Origin: CAZCQP01 sp964500895
GTDB lineage: Bacteria; Bacillota; Clostridia; Lachnospirales; JAISER01
Direction: 5' to 3'
Assembly: GCA_964500895.1 (NCBI GenBank)
Contig: CAZCQP010000008.1
Location: 1 to 64,000 of the forward strand
Length of the DNA: 64,000 nt
Shown here: positions 6,842 through 16,050 of the stretch, in pieces
How positions within the stretch are numbered: position 1 is the first letter of the stretch
Layout of the letters: each line of letters opens with the position of its first letter
Notes under the pieces: model-generated
Told to the model about the DNA's origin: nothing
Databases searched by the model: none
What the model saw: only the letters and a program-made list of their open reading frames with translations
Translations under genes and position numbers: made by a program

Positions 6842-9070
6842 CTACACCTTTTTCAGCTTGGACAAATGTGCCATGAATTTTTTGACACCCACGCCTTCAA
6901 ATTCAACGGCCACTTCATAGTCCGGCCCGGCCGGGCGAATGTCTTTCACCACGCCCACCCCATATTTCATCTGGCGCACCTGGTCCCCCACGGCAAAGTC
7001 CAAGGACACATTGTCCGGGCTGGCCTGTTTGGGGGCAGACATATAATTTTTCCCGCCAAAGCTAATGTCGATGGCGTGCTTCACTTTGTTGATTTCTGCA
7101 TACTGGGAAATACCCGTCCGTTCTTTTTTCCCGCTGTCATCAACCGGCAAAGTGGTTTCTTGCATTAAATTTTCCGGCATTTCTTCTAGAAACCGGCTGG
7201 GCTTGTTGTAAACAACTTGCCCATGCTGCCGACGGGAGGCAGCAGCAGTGACATATAATGTTTCTTTTGCTCGGGTAATGCCAACATAACATATCCGCCT
7301 TTCTTCTTCTAAATCTTTTATATCGCCACTGGTAATGCTGCGGTAGCTGGGGAAAATGCCTTCCTCCATACCCACCATAAAAACGCAGGGGAACTCCAGT
7401 CCTTTTGCACTATGTAGTGTCATCAAAGACACGGTGTCCTCCGTTTCGGCGTATTGGTCAATGTCCGCCACCAGCGCCAATTCCTCTAAAAAAGCGGTCA
7501 GCTGTTTATCTTCCGATACCGCTTCAAATTCCGCCGCTTTGGAAAGCAATTCCTGAATGTTTTCAATACGGCCCATGGCTTCGTCTGTGCCTTCCAGCAT
7601 CAGTTCGCCCACAATGTTAATTTGCTCTAAAATTTCGTTCATCACTTCAGTAACCGTATGGGTTTTTGCAAATTCTATGAAGGATTGGAGCAGCGCCCGA
7701 AACTCCACCAGCTTCTTTTGACGGGCACCTAAGCCGGGAATGGCGTCCAAATCTTTCAAGGCGTCAAAAAAAGACATGTCCATGGCTGTGGCATATTCCG
7801 CTACCTTGTCCACCGATGCCTCCCCAATGCCACGGCGGGGCACATTGATGATGCGCAGCAGTGAAACAGAATCCAGCGGGTTGTTTATCACACGCAAATA
7901 AGCCAAAATATCCTTAATTTCTTTGCGGTCGTAAAAACGCACGCCGCCGAAAATGCGGTAAGGCAAATTTTTGCTGATTAATTGTTCTTCAATTGAGCGG
8001 GACTGGGCGTTTGTGCGGTACAGCACCGCAAAATCTTTAAAGCTTGCCCCAGCTTCTGCCCTTGTTTTAATTTGTTCTGCCACAAAATGGGCTTCCTCAT
8101 AGTCGTAATTGGCTTTGTATACGTATATGGGTGTACCACCGGCTTTATCCGTCCACAAATTTTTCACTTTGCGGTTACGGTTGTAGCTGATGACCGTATT
8201 GGCGGCATCTAAAATGGTTTGGGTGGAACGGTAATTTTGCTCCAATTTAATGAGTTTGGCGTTTTTGTTGTCCCGCTCAAAGTCCAAAATATTGCGAATG
8301 TTGGCGCCCCGCCAGCCGTAAATGCTCTGGTCATCGTCCCCCACTACGCAAAGATTGCCGTGTTTTTTGGCCAAAAGTTTGACCAGTGTATACTGTGCGG
8401 TATTGGTGTCTTGGTATTCATCCACCATGATGTACCGGAATCGGTTCTGGTATTTTTCCAATACCTCTGGAAAATCCGTCAGCAGCTTAATGGTCAGCAT
8501 AATCATGTCGTCAAAGTCTAGGCCGTTATTGTCTTTCAGCTGCTTTTGGTATAACTTGTATATCTTATTGATTTCCATGATGCGATAGTCACCGGAATAA
8601 TCGGCAGCCACATCGGAAGGGGTGTACAATTCGTTTTTAAAACCGCTGATGGCAGCGGCTACAGACTTGGGCGGGAACTGTTTGTCGTTGATATTCAGCG
8701 CCTTGATGCAGCGTTTTATCACCCGTTCGCTGTCGTCCGCATCGTATATGGTGAAGTGGCTGTCATAGCCCAAATGTTTAATATCCTGGCGCAAAAGCCG
8801 TGCGCACAGGGCGTGGAATGTACTCACCCACACCTGCCCACCCTGGGGCACCAAAGCATCCACACGCTCTCGCATTTCCTTGGCTGCTTTGTTGGTAAAG
8901 GTAATTGCTAAAATATGGAAGGGCGCAACCCCTTGCTGCATTAAATGGGCAATGCGGTGCACCAACACCCGGGTTTTGCCCGAACCTGCACCTGCCAGAA
9001 TAAGCAGGGGCCCTTCGGTTTGGGAAGCCGCCTGTCTTTGCATGGGGTTTAAATCGTCCAGTAACGCCAT
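6842..9070 (-). CDS. pcrA: ATP-dependent DNA helicase PcrA
   Basis: This 742-residue superfamily 1A 3'-5' helicase acts in repair, rolling-circle replication and removal of RecA or stalled RNA polymerase. Motifs in order are Walker A GAGSGKT (27-33), DEYQDTN, GDDDQSIYGWRGA, QNYRST and TLHSAKGLEF, with VGITRA near the end of the motor. A C-terminal KYGVGVV segment matches the PcrA tail that contacts RNA polymerase. The ATG follows an AGGAG site and lies 4 nt after yerC, so the two are cotranscribed. The length matches the family (about 740). pcrB and ligA, which neighbour pcrA in Bacillus, are not here. Confidence 0.97.
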   Translation of the reverse strand: MALLDDLNPMQRQAASQTEGPLLILAGAGSGKTRVLVHRIAHLMQQGVAPFHILAITFTNKAAKEMRERVDALVPQGGQVWVSTFHALCARLLRQDIKHLGYDSHFTIYDADDSERVIKRCIKALNINDKQFPPKSVAAAISGFKNELYTPSDVAADYSGDYRIMEINKIYKLYQKQLKDNNGLDFDDMIMLTIKLLTDFPEVLEKYQNRFRYIMVDEYQDTNTAQYTLVKLLAKKHGNLCVVGDDDQSIYGWRGANIRNILDFERDNKNAKLIKLEQNYRSTQTILDAANTVISYNRNRKVKNLWTDKAGGTPIYVYKANYDYEEAHFVAEQIKTRAEAGASFKDFAVLYRTNAQSRSIEEQLISKNLPYRIFGGVRFYDRKEIKDILAYLRVINNPLDSVSLLRIINVPRRGIGEASVDKVAEYATAMDMSFFDALKDLDAIPGLGARQKKLVEFRALLQSFIEFAKTHTVTEVMNEILEQINIVGELMLEGTDEAMGRIENIQELLSKAAEFEAVSEDKQLTAFLEELALVADIDQYAETEDTVSLMTLHSAKGLEFPCVFMVGMEEGIFPSYRSITSGDIKDLEEERRICYVGITRAKETLYVTAAASRRQHGQVVYNKPSRFLEEMPENLMQETTLPVDDSGKKERTGISQYAEINKVKHAIDISFGGKNYMSAPKQASPDNVSLDFAVGDQVRQMKYGVGVVKDIRPAGPDYEVAVEFEGVGVKKFMAHLSKLKKV

Positions 9071-9074
9071 TACA

Positions 9075-9392
9075 TCAAACTCCTGATTCCTGATTAGATT
9101 TTTTCTGTTCTGCCTGCCGGTCTATCACCAGCTTATAGCCTTCTTTGCCATACTGCAACGAACGGTTCACCCGGCTGATGGTGGCGGTGGAAGCACCTGT
9201 GGCTTCACCAATTTCCACATATGTTCGGTTTTCATACAACATTAAGGCCACTTGAAAACGCTGGGCCATGGCATTCAGTTCGTTCACCGTGCACACATCT
9301 TCAAAAAAAGCGTAACATTCTTTTACACTTTCAAGAGCCAACACACTTTCAAAAAATGCGTCCATGGCTGGATTTTTTGGTTTGTTCTTCAA
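9075..9392 (-). CDS. yerC: YerC/YecD family TrpR-like DNA-binding protein
   Basis: This 105-residue protein is a TrpR-superfamily helix-turn-helix protein. The conserved start FFESVLALES and the recognition segment EIGEATGASTATISRVNRSL (about 60-80) are clear. The family is poorly studied; in Bacillus the gene also sits beside pcrA, which supports the call. The start is a TTG (9392) behind GAGGGGTG; no ATG fits better. It leads the yerC-pcrA-aminotransferase operon. A regulatory role in DNA repair or metabolism is possible but not shown by sequence. Confidence 0.9.
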   Translation of the reverse strand: MKNKPKNPAMDAFFESVLALESVKECYAFFEDVCTVNELNAMAQRFQVALMLYENRTYVEIGEATGASTATISRVNRSLQYGKEGYKLVIDRQAEQKKSNQESGV

Positions 9393-9453
9393 AGCTTAAC
9401 ACCCCTCGAATTGGTTATAAGTAACAATGTATTTGCCGCTATGCAAATTACAT

Positions 9454-9481
9454 GGTATCAATAATAACATAATTTTGTCAA
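9454..9481 (-). promoter_or_regulatory. Possible promoter of yerC-pcrA
   Basis: A perfect TTGACA (9476-9481) on the minus strand is followed after 16 bp by GATACC (9454-9459), a weak -10 box. It is the only good -35 in the 125-bp gap upstream of yerC. Confidence 0.4.
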
Positions 9482-9517
9482 AAAAGCAAACCATGTCTAT
9501 GCATGTTACAATAATTT

Positions 9518-10243
9518 TTACTGCTTGCGGCCCAAACGGCTTACATACTGCTTAAACCGTTCCATGGAAGTGTTTAAAATAAGGTGAGGGGGCATAGCCA
9601 CATCTTTAAGTAGCACTTCAACAAAACCAAATTCACCCACATCTTCCATAAAGTGGGCATCACTGCCTAAAACCACCGGCCACTCTTTTTCTTTGCAGCT
9701 AAGCAAAAGCTGGCGCATGGTTTCCACCCCGCCCTGCCTAAAAGATTTAGGGTGCAAAGAAGCATTATTAATTTCCAGGACAACCCGGTTTTCAATGGCA
9801 GCCTGAACCACCGCTTCAATATCAAAAGGAAAACGGGGATCCCCCAAATGGCCGATAACATTCACATGTGGGTTTTTCATGGCGTTAATGATGGCAGAGG
9901 TGTGTTCATCTTTGGTGGTAGGTTCATAACAGGGCACATGCAAGCTGGCAATCACCACGTCTAAATCGGCTAAGGCGGAAGGAGGCAGGTCTACCTTGCC
10001 TTCCTTATCTAAAATATTCAGCTCAACCCCGGGCAGCAGCCATATGCCGTTTAATTTTTCGGGCAACACCCATAAGTTGTAAAAATAAAAAAGGTTGCTG
10101 GAGCCGGGCAAGCTTGGCGCATGATCCGTTACCGCCACCATGGAAAGCCCTTTGCGGGCCGCCGCCAAAGTCATTTCATTCACCGTGCTGTAGGCATGTC
10201 CGCTGGCTATCGTATGACAATGCATATCCAATATCAGGTTCAA
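9518..10243 (-). CDS. PHP-domain phosphatase (YcdX-like)
   Basis: This 241-residue protein is a PHP-family metal-dependent phosphoesterase. Metal ligands are visible at His8 and His10 (DMHCHT), in TDHAPS, in the ASLHVP and GHLGDPRF segments, and in the C-terminal GSDAHF. It is close to the YcdX group, whose members hydrolyse small phosphate esters; the true substrate is unknown. The start is TTG at 10243 with AAGGAAG eight bases upstream. It is monocistronic on the minus strand and diverges from the surface-polysaccharide operon. Confidence 0.85.
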   Translation of the reverse strand: MNLILDMHCHTIASGHAYSTVNEMTLAAARKGLSMVAVTDHAPSLPGSSNLFYFYNLWVLPEKLNGIWLLPGVELNILDKEGKVDLPPSALADLDVVIASLHVPCYEPTTKDEHTSAIINAMKNPHVNVIGHLGDPRFPFDIEAVVQAAIENRVVLEINNASLHPKSFRQGGVETMRQLLLSCKEKEWPVVLGSDAHFMEDVGEFGFVEVLLKDVAMPPHLILNTSMERFKQYVSRLGRKQ

Positions 10244-10285
10244 ATCATCGCTTCCTTACTTTTGGTTCTTGCATACAGTCTTTAT

Positions 10286-10314
10286 ATTATACATGGTTTT
10301 TAGAGAAACCACAA
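10286..10314 (-). promoter_or_regulatory. Promoter of the PHP phosphatase
   Basis: On the minus strand TTGTGG (10309-10314) is followed after 17 bp by a perfect TATAAT (10286-10291), about 45 bp before the TTG start. Confidence 0.6.
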
Positions 10315-10334
10315 CAAAATATGGTATAAAATCC

Positions 10335-10363
10335 TTTATTTTTTTTCCAAGATGTTATATGAT
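10335..10363 (+). promoter_or_regulatory. Weak promoter of the surface-polysaccharide operon
   Basis: TATGAT (10358-10363) lies 17 bp after TTTATT (10335-10340), a poor -35 match. It is the best candidate ahead of the first glycosyltransferase. Confidence 0.35.
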
Positions 10364-10400
10364 ACAGTAGCAATCACTTTTTAGAAAGGATAAACATACA

Positions 10401-11471
10401 TTGAATATTTTATATTTAGTCAACTATGCCGGAAAAGGAGGCACAGAACAGTATGTGTACACCCTCACCCAGCATAAGCGGCCAGAGGACACCGTCTTCT
10501 TTTTATATAACAAAGCAGGGCCATTGTGCCAGCGGATGGAAGCGCTGGGGGTTACGCCGGAACAACTGCCTATGAAACGCCCCTTTGACATTTTAGCGGC
10601 CAAAAAACTGGCGGCCTACTGCGGGAAAAACAACATACACCTTATCCATACCCAATTTCAGCGGGAAAACACAGTGGCCACACTGGCTAAGATGTTTTAT
10701 CCGGAAGTGAAACTGCTTTACACCAGCCATTTGAACCTGACCAACAACGGGGTATGGAAAGCCTTCAACCGCTTCACCGGCAAAAAGCTTTCGGCCCTTA
10801 TCGCCGTTTGCAAGGAAGGGCGGCGGTTGCTCATAGCAAACGGCTTTCCCCCGGAAAAGGTTCAACTTGTTTTCAATGGCATTCCCCCGGTGGAAAAAGA
10901 AAATAATGGCGTTGATGAAAACACCACCAACTTTCTAACCATTACCCGGTTTTCTGGGGAAAAGGGAATTTTCTTTTTGTTAGAAGCGGTTCGGGCGTTA
11001 AAAGACATGACAGCCATTCCCTTTACGGTAACCATGGCTGGAGACGGCCCCCTTTTTGAACAGGCAAAGGCATTTGTGAAAACCCAAGGTATTGAAGCGC
11101 ATGTGCACTTCACCGGCTTTTTGGCAGATACCGAACACCTGTTTCAAAATACACTGGCCTACATTAATTCATCGGAGAGCGAAGCTTTAAGCTTTGCCAT
11201 TTTAGAAGCCATGGCCCACGGGCTTCCCATCATTGCCTCACGGGTGGGCGGAAATGTGGATTTGGTGAATCAGGACACAGGCTGCGGCCTGTTGGTGGAT
11301 TACGGCGATTCGGAAGCTTTGGCCAAAGCCATGCTATCCCTTTTAACAGACGGACAAGCTGTCAAGACTTATGGGCATAAAGCCAAAATAGCAGCCCAAA
11401 CCACCTTTAGCCAGCAAACCATGCTGGACGCCACCTTTGCACTGTACAATGCCATTACAAATGAAGAATAA
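10401..11471 (+). CDS. GT4-family glycosyltransferase
   Basis: This 356-residue GT-B fold enzyme would transfer a sugar from a nucleotide donor to a lipid-linked or polysaccharide acceptor at the inner face of the membrane. The N-terminal GKGGTEQYVY loop and the donor-site segment SSESEALSFAILEAMAHGLP (two glutamates seven residues apart) mark family GT4. The start is TTG with AAAGGA 11 nt upstream. It opens an operon with a DUF4330 protein, an O-antigen ligase-like protein and a GT-CsaB fusion, which points to secondary cell-wall polysaccharide. Donor and acceptor cannot be read from the sequence. Confidence 0.88.
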   Translation: MNILYLVNYAGKGGTEQYVYTLTQHKRPEDTVFFLYNKAGPLCQRMEALGVTPEQLPMKRPFDILAAKKLAAYCGKNNIHLIHTQFQRENTVATLAKMFYPEVKLLYTSHLNLTNNGVWKAFNRFTGKKLSALIAVCKEGRRLLIANGFPPEKVQLVFNGIPPVEKENNGVDENTTNFLTITRFSGEKGIFFLLEAVRALKDMTAIPFTVTMAGDGPLFEQAKAFVKTQGIEAHVHFTGFLADTEHLFQNTLAYINSSESEALSFAILEAMAHGLPIIASRVGGNVDLVNQDTGCGLLVDYGDSEALAKAMLSLLTDGQAVKTYGHKAKIAAQTTFSQQTMLDATFALYNAITNEE

Positions 11472-11484
11472 GGAGAAAACATTA

Positions 11485-11976
11485 ATGTTGATAGACAACA
11501 AAGGTAGATTATTTGGAAAAGTAAACATCATCGACTTGTGCGTGGTTATTGCCATCATTGGGGTTGGTGCATTTTTAGGCATGAAGTTCATGTCCCCTTC
11601 GGCAGAAGTGAAGCCGGTTTCGGAAGATTACATCATTAAGTTTTATGTGGAAGAAGTGCCCGACTACGTGGCCAATGTGATTCAATTGGGCGACAGGGTG
11701 GAAGACGAACAAAAAAGCATTTTCCTGGGCACCGTCTCCAATATTGTCACAGGCCCGGGTTACGAATACACCCCCAACGCTGCCGGTGAACTGCCCAGAG
11801 GTTACAAAGAGGGTTATGTATCCTGCGAAATAACCGCAGAACTAAAAGCCCAAGCCTTTGCCAATGGTTTGCTTATTGAAGGCAACAAATACGGCGTGGG
11901 CCATACTTTTGTCATTCGTGCCGGTAAAGCCAAGATTTATTTAAAACTTTCTGCCATAGAACCGAAGGGAGCGTGA
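11485..11976 (+). CDS. DUF4330 membrane protein
   Basis: This 163-residue protein has a short cytoplasmic start (IDNKGRLFGKVNIIDLCVV), one membrane helix at about 20-40 and an outer domain of about 120 residues. It fits the DUF4330 family, which is found next to surface-polysaccharide genes in Clostridia and has no known function. I chose the ATG at 11485, nine bases after AGGAGA; upstream in-frame codons overlap the glycosyltransferase. It lies between the glycosyltransferase and the ligase-like gene, so it is probably an accessory factor for polysaccharide assembly or export. Confidence 0.8.
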   Translation: MLIDNKGRLFGKVNIIDLCVVIAIIGVGAFLGMKFMSPSAEVKPVSEDYIIKFYVEEVPDYVANVIQLGDRVEDEQKSIFLGTVSNIVTGPGYEYTPNAAGELPRGYKEGYVSCEITAELKAQAFANGLLIEGNKYGVGHTFVIRAGKAKIYLKLSAIEPKGA

Positions 11977-11983
11977 GTCTGCC

Positions 11984-13489
11984 ATGAGCGGCAGCCTTTG
12001 CCTTTCCCTTCTTTTGTCCATCTACCGCCGGATAAACGGCTGGTATGAGAATAGTTTTTGCCACAGGCTGGCGGCCAAAGGAGCCAATGCCTTTGAAAAC
12101 AGCTTTGTTTTTAAGTTGGCCTGCAAAGAAAGCCCTCGGCGTTATGCAGCTGGAAGCCTGTTATTTAAAGTGATTTACGGCATTTTAAGTTTTATTGCTG
12201 TTGTTGCCGGAAAAGTTTATGAAGGCTGGGCCAAGGCCAGTGCCGGCAGCGTTTTTTGCCGGGTCATTGGCAGTTCCCGCATCATCAACCTATCCTTTGA
12301 ATGGGTGCTGGGCGCTTATTTTATGGTCATGTTGGCCACCCCCAGCCAATATTGGAACAACATGCTTATGCTGCTGGCAGCCGTTACCCTTGGGTTGCTG
12401 TTAACCTTGCACATTTTATCCGGCCGTGCAAAAGGCATTGCCATGCGGGACATCCATCCTGCTTTGCTGCTGTTTGCATTGCTGGCGGTAGTCAGCCTGG
12501 CTTTTACCTATAAGCTGGGTGACAGTTTGCGCATTTTGTCTCTGCTATTGTCCGGTATTTTGACGGCGATTATCACTCAGGCCACCGTAACCAGTGTGAA
12601 AAAACTGCATGTGGTCATTGGATTTTTGTTTGCTGGGCTGGCGTTGTCCGCCTTATACGGGCTGCTGCAATACCGCATGGGCATTGAAGTACGATCGGAC
12701 TTTGTTGATTTAACTTACAGTGCTGGGCTTCAACGGCTGTTTTCCACCATGGACAACCCCAACAACTATGCAGAAGTGATTATTTTGCTCCTGCCCCTAT
12801 GCGTCACCACGGTATTCACTGCCAAAAATGACTGGGTGCGTGTGCTTTGCCTGGCCTTGCTGGCTCCCATTGTATTGGCACTGCTGTTAACCGGCTCTCG
12901 GGCTGCCTATTTAGTGGCCATGGCCGGGGCTGGGGTGTATGTGCTTTTGGTAAACAAACGGCTGGTGCCTTTTTTCCTGCTGCTGTTCGTGGCCTCCGTT
13001 CCTTTTTGGCCTTCCTTTATTATGGACCGGCTTATGACCATCGGCAAAGATTCATCCAGTGCCTTCCGTCTGCTTATTTGGACGGATGCCCTCACCTTAC
13101 TACGGAAAAACTGGGTCACTGGCCTGGGCATTGGCCCTGCTGCTTTTACCAATGCTTTTCGGGTGATGGCAGACTATAAAGTGGCCACAGCCATGCACAG
13201 CCACAACCTATACATGCAAATTTGGCTTGAAATGGGCATTTGCGCCCTGCTCACCTTTTTGGTTTACATCTTAACCACCGCAAAAAAACTGTTGGCGGCG
13301 GTAACCCGCCCCACCAAGCACACAGCCCACACGCACCGTTTAGCAGCTGTGGCTGCTGGTATGGTCGCTTTCCTATGCTTTGGCATGGTGGAATACGTAT
13401 GGTTTTACCCCCGGGTGATGCTCACCTTCTGGATTTTAGCAGGGCTGGGTACGGCCATCATTCGTCTGGCCGGAGGTGACCAGGCGTGA
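11984..13489 (+). CDS. O-antigen ligase/polymerase-like membrane protein (Wzy/WaaL family)
   Basis: This 501-residue protein has about ten to twelve hydrophobic helices after an unusual cytoplasmic N-terminal region of about 100 residues. The large loop with SAGLQRLFSTMDNPNNYAE, and MHSHNLYMQIWLEMG in the last third, match the conserved parts of O-antigen ligases (PF04932). It probably polymerises or ligates lipid-linked repeat units of a cell-wall polysaccharide on the outer face of the membrane. The start lies 7 nt after the DUF4330 gene without a strong ribosome site. Its stop overlaps the GTG of the next gene (GTGA), so translation is coupled. Confidence 0.82.
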   Translation: MSGSLCLSLLLSIYRRINGWYENSFCHRLAAKGANAFENSFVFKLACKESPRRYAAGSLLFKVIYGILSFIAVVAGKVYEGWAKASAGSVFCRVIGSSRIINLSFEWVLGAYFMVMLATPSQYWNNMLMLLAAVTLGLLLTLHILSGRAKGIAMRDIHPALLLFALLAVVSLAFTYKLGDSLRILSLLLSGILTAIITQATVTSVKKLHVVIGFLFAGLALSALYGLLQYRMGIEVRSDFVDLTYSAGLQRLFSTMDNPNNYAEVIILLLPLCVTTVFTAKNDWVRVLCLALLAPIVLALLLTGSRAAYLVAMAGAGVYVLLVNKRLVPFFLLLFVASVPFWPSFIMDRLMTIGKDSSSAFRLLIWTDALTLLRKNWVTGLGIGPAAFTNAFRVMADYKVATAMHSHNLYMQIWLEMGICALLTFLVYILTTAKKLLAAVTRPTKHTAHTHRLAAVAAGMVAFLCFGMVEYVWFYPRVMLTFWILAGLGTAIIRLAGGDQA

Positions 13490-15708
13490 AGGTACTGCAT
13501 TTAATTAGCGGCGGCGACAAAGGCGGCGCTAAAACCCACGTGTTTACATTGTTGGAAGCCTTGCAAGAGGACATTAGCATCCGGGTCATTTGTTTCATGG
13601 AGGGCGTGTTTTATCAAGAAATTAAAACCATGGACATTCCCTCCATGCTCATTAAACAACGGTATCGCAACGATTTAACCATCATCAGCAAGTTGGTGGC
13701 CCACATCCGCAGCGAACAATACGACTTGATTCATGCCCACGGTGCCAGAGCCAACTTCATTGCGGTGCTGTTGCGCCCGTTTATTAAAATTCCCATGCTC
13801 ACCACCGTCCACAGCGATTACCGGCTGGACTTCACAGACAGCCTGTATAAAAAAATGGTGTTTACAGAACTGAATGCCGCCGCTTTGCGGCTGATGGACT
13901 ATTACATTGCTGTTTCGGAACAGTTTAAGGAAATGTTGGCCCAGCGCCGGTTCGACCCGGAGCGTATTTTCACCGTGTATAATTCCATTGACTTTGAAAA
14001 AGACGTGGAAGTCACCCCTAAAGAGCAATTTCTGGCCCAGCACAACATTGATGCAAAGGGTAAAACGTTGGTGGGCATCATTGGCCGCTTTGACAAAGTG
14101 AAAGGGCACGATGTGTTCATGAAGGCAGCGGCACAGGTGCTTAAAACCCGGCAGGACGTTTTGTTTCTGCTGGCTGGTGAAGGGCCAGAGCAGCAGCATT
14201 TGGAACATTTGGCCAAGCAGCACGGCATCCAAAACCATGTGAAATTTTTAGGCTTTGTGAATGACATTTACAGCTTTGTGAATGCCATAGACATGAACGT
14301 GTTGTCCTCCCACAGCGAATCCTTCCCTTATGTGCTGCTGGAAGGGGCCAAAATGTGTAAAGCCACGGTAACCACAGCGGTGGGCGGCATCCCAGACTTA
14401 ATTAAAGACGGTGAAACTGGGCTTTTGTCCCCCCCAGCTAATCCAGAAGTGTTGGCGGAAAAAATATGTTTGCTTTTAGAAGATAAAGGGTTGGCCAAGG
14501 CTATGGGTGAGCGGCTGAACACCTTTGCCCGCACCCATTTTTCCAAAGAAAGCATGAAGCAACGCCACATAGAAATTTACAACAACGTGCTGAAACGGCA
14601 TACTGCCGCCGGCAAACGGTTTGACGTGATGCTTTCCGGCTATTACGGTTTTCGCAACAGTGGGGACGATGCCCTGCTGAAAGCCATCATCGACAGCTTG
14701 CGGCAGGAAAAGCCAGACTTGGCCATTGCGGTGCTCTCTAAAGACCCAAAGGAAACCCAGGCCCGCCACGGGGTGTTTGCCATTAACCGCTCCAACATGC
14801 TGGCCATTCGCCGCTATATGAAGCGTACCCGGGTGTTTATAAACGGGGGTGGCAGCTTGATTCAAGACATTACCAGCACGCAGTCTTTGCTGTATTACAC
14901 CACGCTGATGCATTTTGCAAAAGGTTTCGGCCTGAAAGTGATGCTCTATGCCAACGGCATTGGCCCTATTTTAAAGTGGTACAATCAAAAAATTGCCAAA
15001 AATGCGTTGGCAGTGTGCGATGTGATTACGCTGCGGGAAAGTGCATCCTTCGAGGCCATGGAGAAGCTGGGCATTTCCTCACGCAAAGCATCCCTCACCT
15101 GCGACCCCACTTTTGCCATTCGTCCTGCACCAGAAGCGGAACTGCAAGCTGTGCTGGCAAAGGAAGGCATTGACCCCAATAAAAGTTACCTGGCCATTTC
15201 TGTGCGCCAATGGAAATACAGCGACAGCAATTTTGTTGCTAAAATGACAGAGGCCATTGACAGCATTTGCATGAAGCATGGGCTTATTCCCCTGTTCATT
15301 CCCATGCAGCAGCCTTACGATGTGATTATTTCCAAGGAAATGATGCATAAATTAAGTGTAGAAGCCCTCATTTTAACCGGAGATTACCCGGTGGAAATGC
15401 TCATGGGCATCATCGGCCAAACCAAGCTGGTGATGGCCATGCGGTTGCACACCCTCATTTATGCGGTGAACATGGGTGTACCTGTGGTAGGCATTGTGTA
15501 CGACCCTAAAATTCAATCGTTTATGAACCAGGTTGGGCAAGAAACATACGTAAGCTGCCACCATATTGACACCGCACGCCTGACGGACATGGTGGATGGC
15601 GTTTTAAATGACCTGCCACACACAAAAAACAGCATTGAAAACCGTTCCGCCCAGCTGAAAGCATTGTCTAACCGGGATGCGCAAATGGCTATTGACCTAA
15701 TCCACTAA
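13486..15708 (+). CDS. csaB: Fused GT4 glycosyltransferase and CsaB-type polysaccharide pyruvyl transferase
   Basis: This 740-residue protein joins two enzymes. Residues 1 to about 375 form a GT4 glycosyltransferase (GGDKGGAKTHV near the start; donor site SHSESFPYVLLEGAKM). From about 380 a CsaB domain begins with MLSGYYGFRNSGDDALL and continues with INGGGSLIQD and YANGIGP. CsaB adds pyruvate ketals to secondary cell-wall polysaccharide, which makes it a ligand for S-layer homology domains. The GTG start follows GGAGGTGA. The frame is unbroken across the junction, so this is a real fusion and not a sequencing error. It suggests one polypeptide adds a sugar and pyruvylates it, and that the cell carries SLH-anchored surface proteins. 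Confidence 0.9.
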   Translation: MKVLHLISGGDKGGAKTHVFTLLEALQEDISIRVICFMEGVFYQEIKTMDIPSMLIKQRYRNDLTIISKLVAHIRSEQYDLIHAHGARANFIAVLLRPFIKIPMLTTVHSDYRLDFTDSLYKKMVFTELNAAALRLMDYYIAVSEQFKEMLAQRRFDPERIFTVYNSIDFEKDVEVTPKEQFLAQHNIDAKGKTLVGIIGRFDKVKGHDVFMKAAAQVLKTRQDVLFLLAGEGPEQQHLEHLAKQHGIQNHVKFLGFVNDIYSFVNAIDMNVLSSHSESFPYVLLEGAKMCKATVTTAVGGIPDLIKDGETGLLSPPANPEVLAEKICLLLEDKGLAKAMGERLNTFARTHFSKESMKQRHIEIYNNVLKRHTAAGKRFDVMLSGYYGFRNSGDDALLKAIIDSLRQEKPDLAIAVLSKDPKETQARHGVFAINRSNMLAIRRYMKRTRVFINGGGSLIQDITSTQSLLYYTTLMHFAKGFGLKVMLYANGIGPILKWYNQKIAKNALAVCDVITLRESASFEAMEKLGISSRKASLTCDPTFAIRPAPEAELQAVLAKEGIDPNKSYLAISVRQWKYSDSNFVAKMTEAIDSICMKHGLIPLFIPMQQPYDVIISKEMMHKLSVEALILTGDYPVEMLMGIIGQTKLVMAMRLHTLIYAVNMGVPVVGIVYDPKIQSFMNQVGQETYVSCHHIDTARLTDMVDGVLNDLPHTKNSIENRSAQLKALSNRDAQMAIDLIH

Positions 15709-15729
15709 TGTTTTGCAATTGCACACACG

Positions 15730-15770
15730 GAATACCGGCTTGCCACAAACTTGATGGTAAGCCGGTATTC
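15730..15770 (+). terminator. Hairpin after the polysaccharide operon
   Basis: A 15-bp stem with one G-T pair (15730-15744 against 15756-15770) follows the csaB stop by about 20 nt. There is no T-run, so it may be a weak terminator or a 3' stabiliser. Confidence 0.5.
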
Positions 15771-15803
15771 TAAAGGGTTTATGGTGAACTTTTTAAATTA
15801 TCA

Positions 15804-15832
15804 TTGACAGACATGCCAATTTGTTATATACT
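15804..15832 (+). promoter_or_regulatory. Promoter of tRNA-Arg
   Basis: TTGACA (15804-15809) is followed after 17 bp by TATACT (15827-15832), placing the start of transcription just before the tRNA at 15846. Confidence 0.8.
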
Positions 15833-15845
15833 ATGCCCTGCGGAT

Positions 15846-15919
15846 GTACCCTTAGCTCAGATGGATAGAGCGCAAGCCTCCGGAGCTTGAGGCCGCAGGT
15901 TCGACTCCTGTAGGGTACA
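15846..15919 (+). tRNA. tRNA-Arg (anticodon CCG)
   Basis: The 74-nt cloverleaf folds completely: acceptor GTACCCT (15846-15852) with AGGGTAC (15912-15918), D-stem GCTC/GAGC, anticodon stem CAAGC/GCTTG around loop CTCCGGA, and T-stem GCAGG/CCTGT around TTCGACT. The anticodon CCG reads CGG (arginine). The discriminator base is A, and CCA is not encoded. It has its own promoter and terminator. Confidence 0.95.
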
Positions 15920-15924
15920 GTTGT

Positions 15925-15957
15925 AAAACCCATGCAAAAACTTGTATGGGTTTTTTT
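15925..15957 (+). terminator. Intrinsic terminator of tRNA-Arg
   Basis: AAAACCCAT (15925-15933) pairs with ATGGGTTTT (15946-15954), followed by more T residues. Confidence 0.8.
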
Positions 15958-16050
15958 ATTGCTTCTGGTTTTTTCACACAGCGCAGGCTGTTTCTGTATG
16001 CATGATTCACGGCTTTGGGGAAAGGATAAACACTGAAAGGAGTGTTTATC

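Noticed and set aside
13675..14238. Long antisense open frame inside csaB
   Set aside because: It is the complement of strong coding sequence, has no ribosome site and no family resemblance.
13486..15708. Frameshift or assembly fusion in the GT-CsaB gene
   Set aside because: The frame is continuous, both domains are complete and no second start with a ribosome site lies at the junction.
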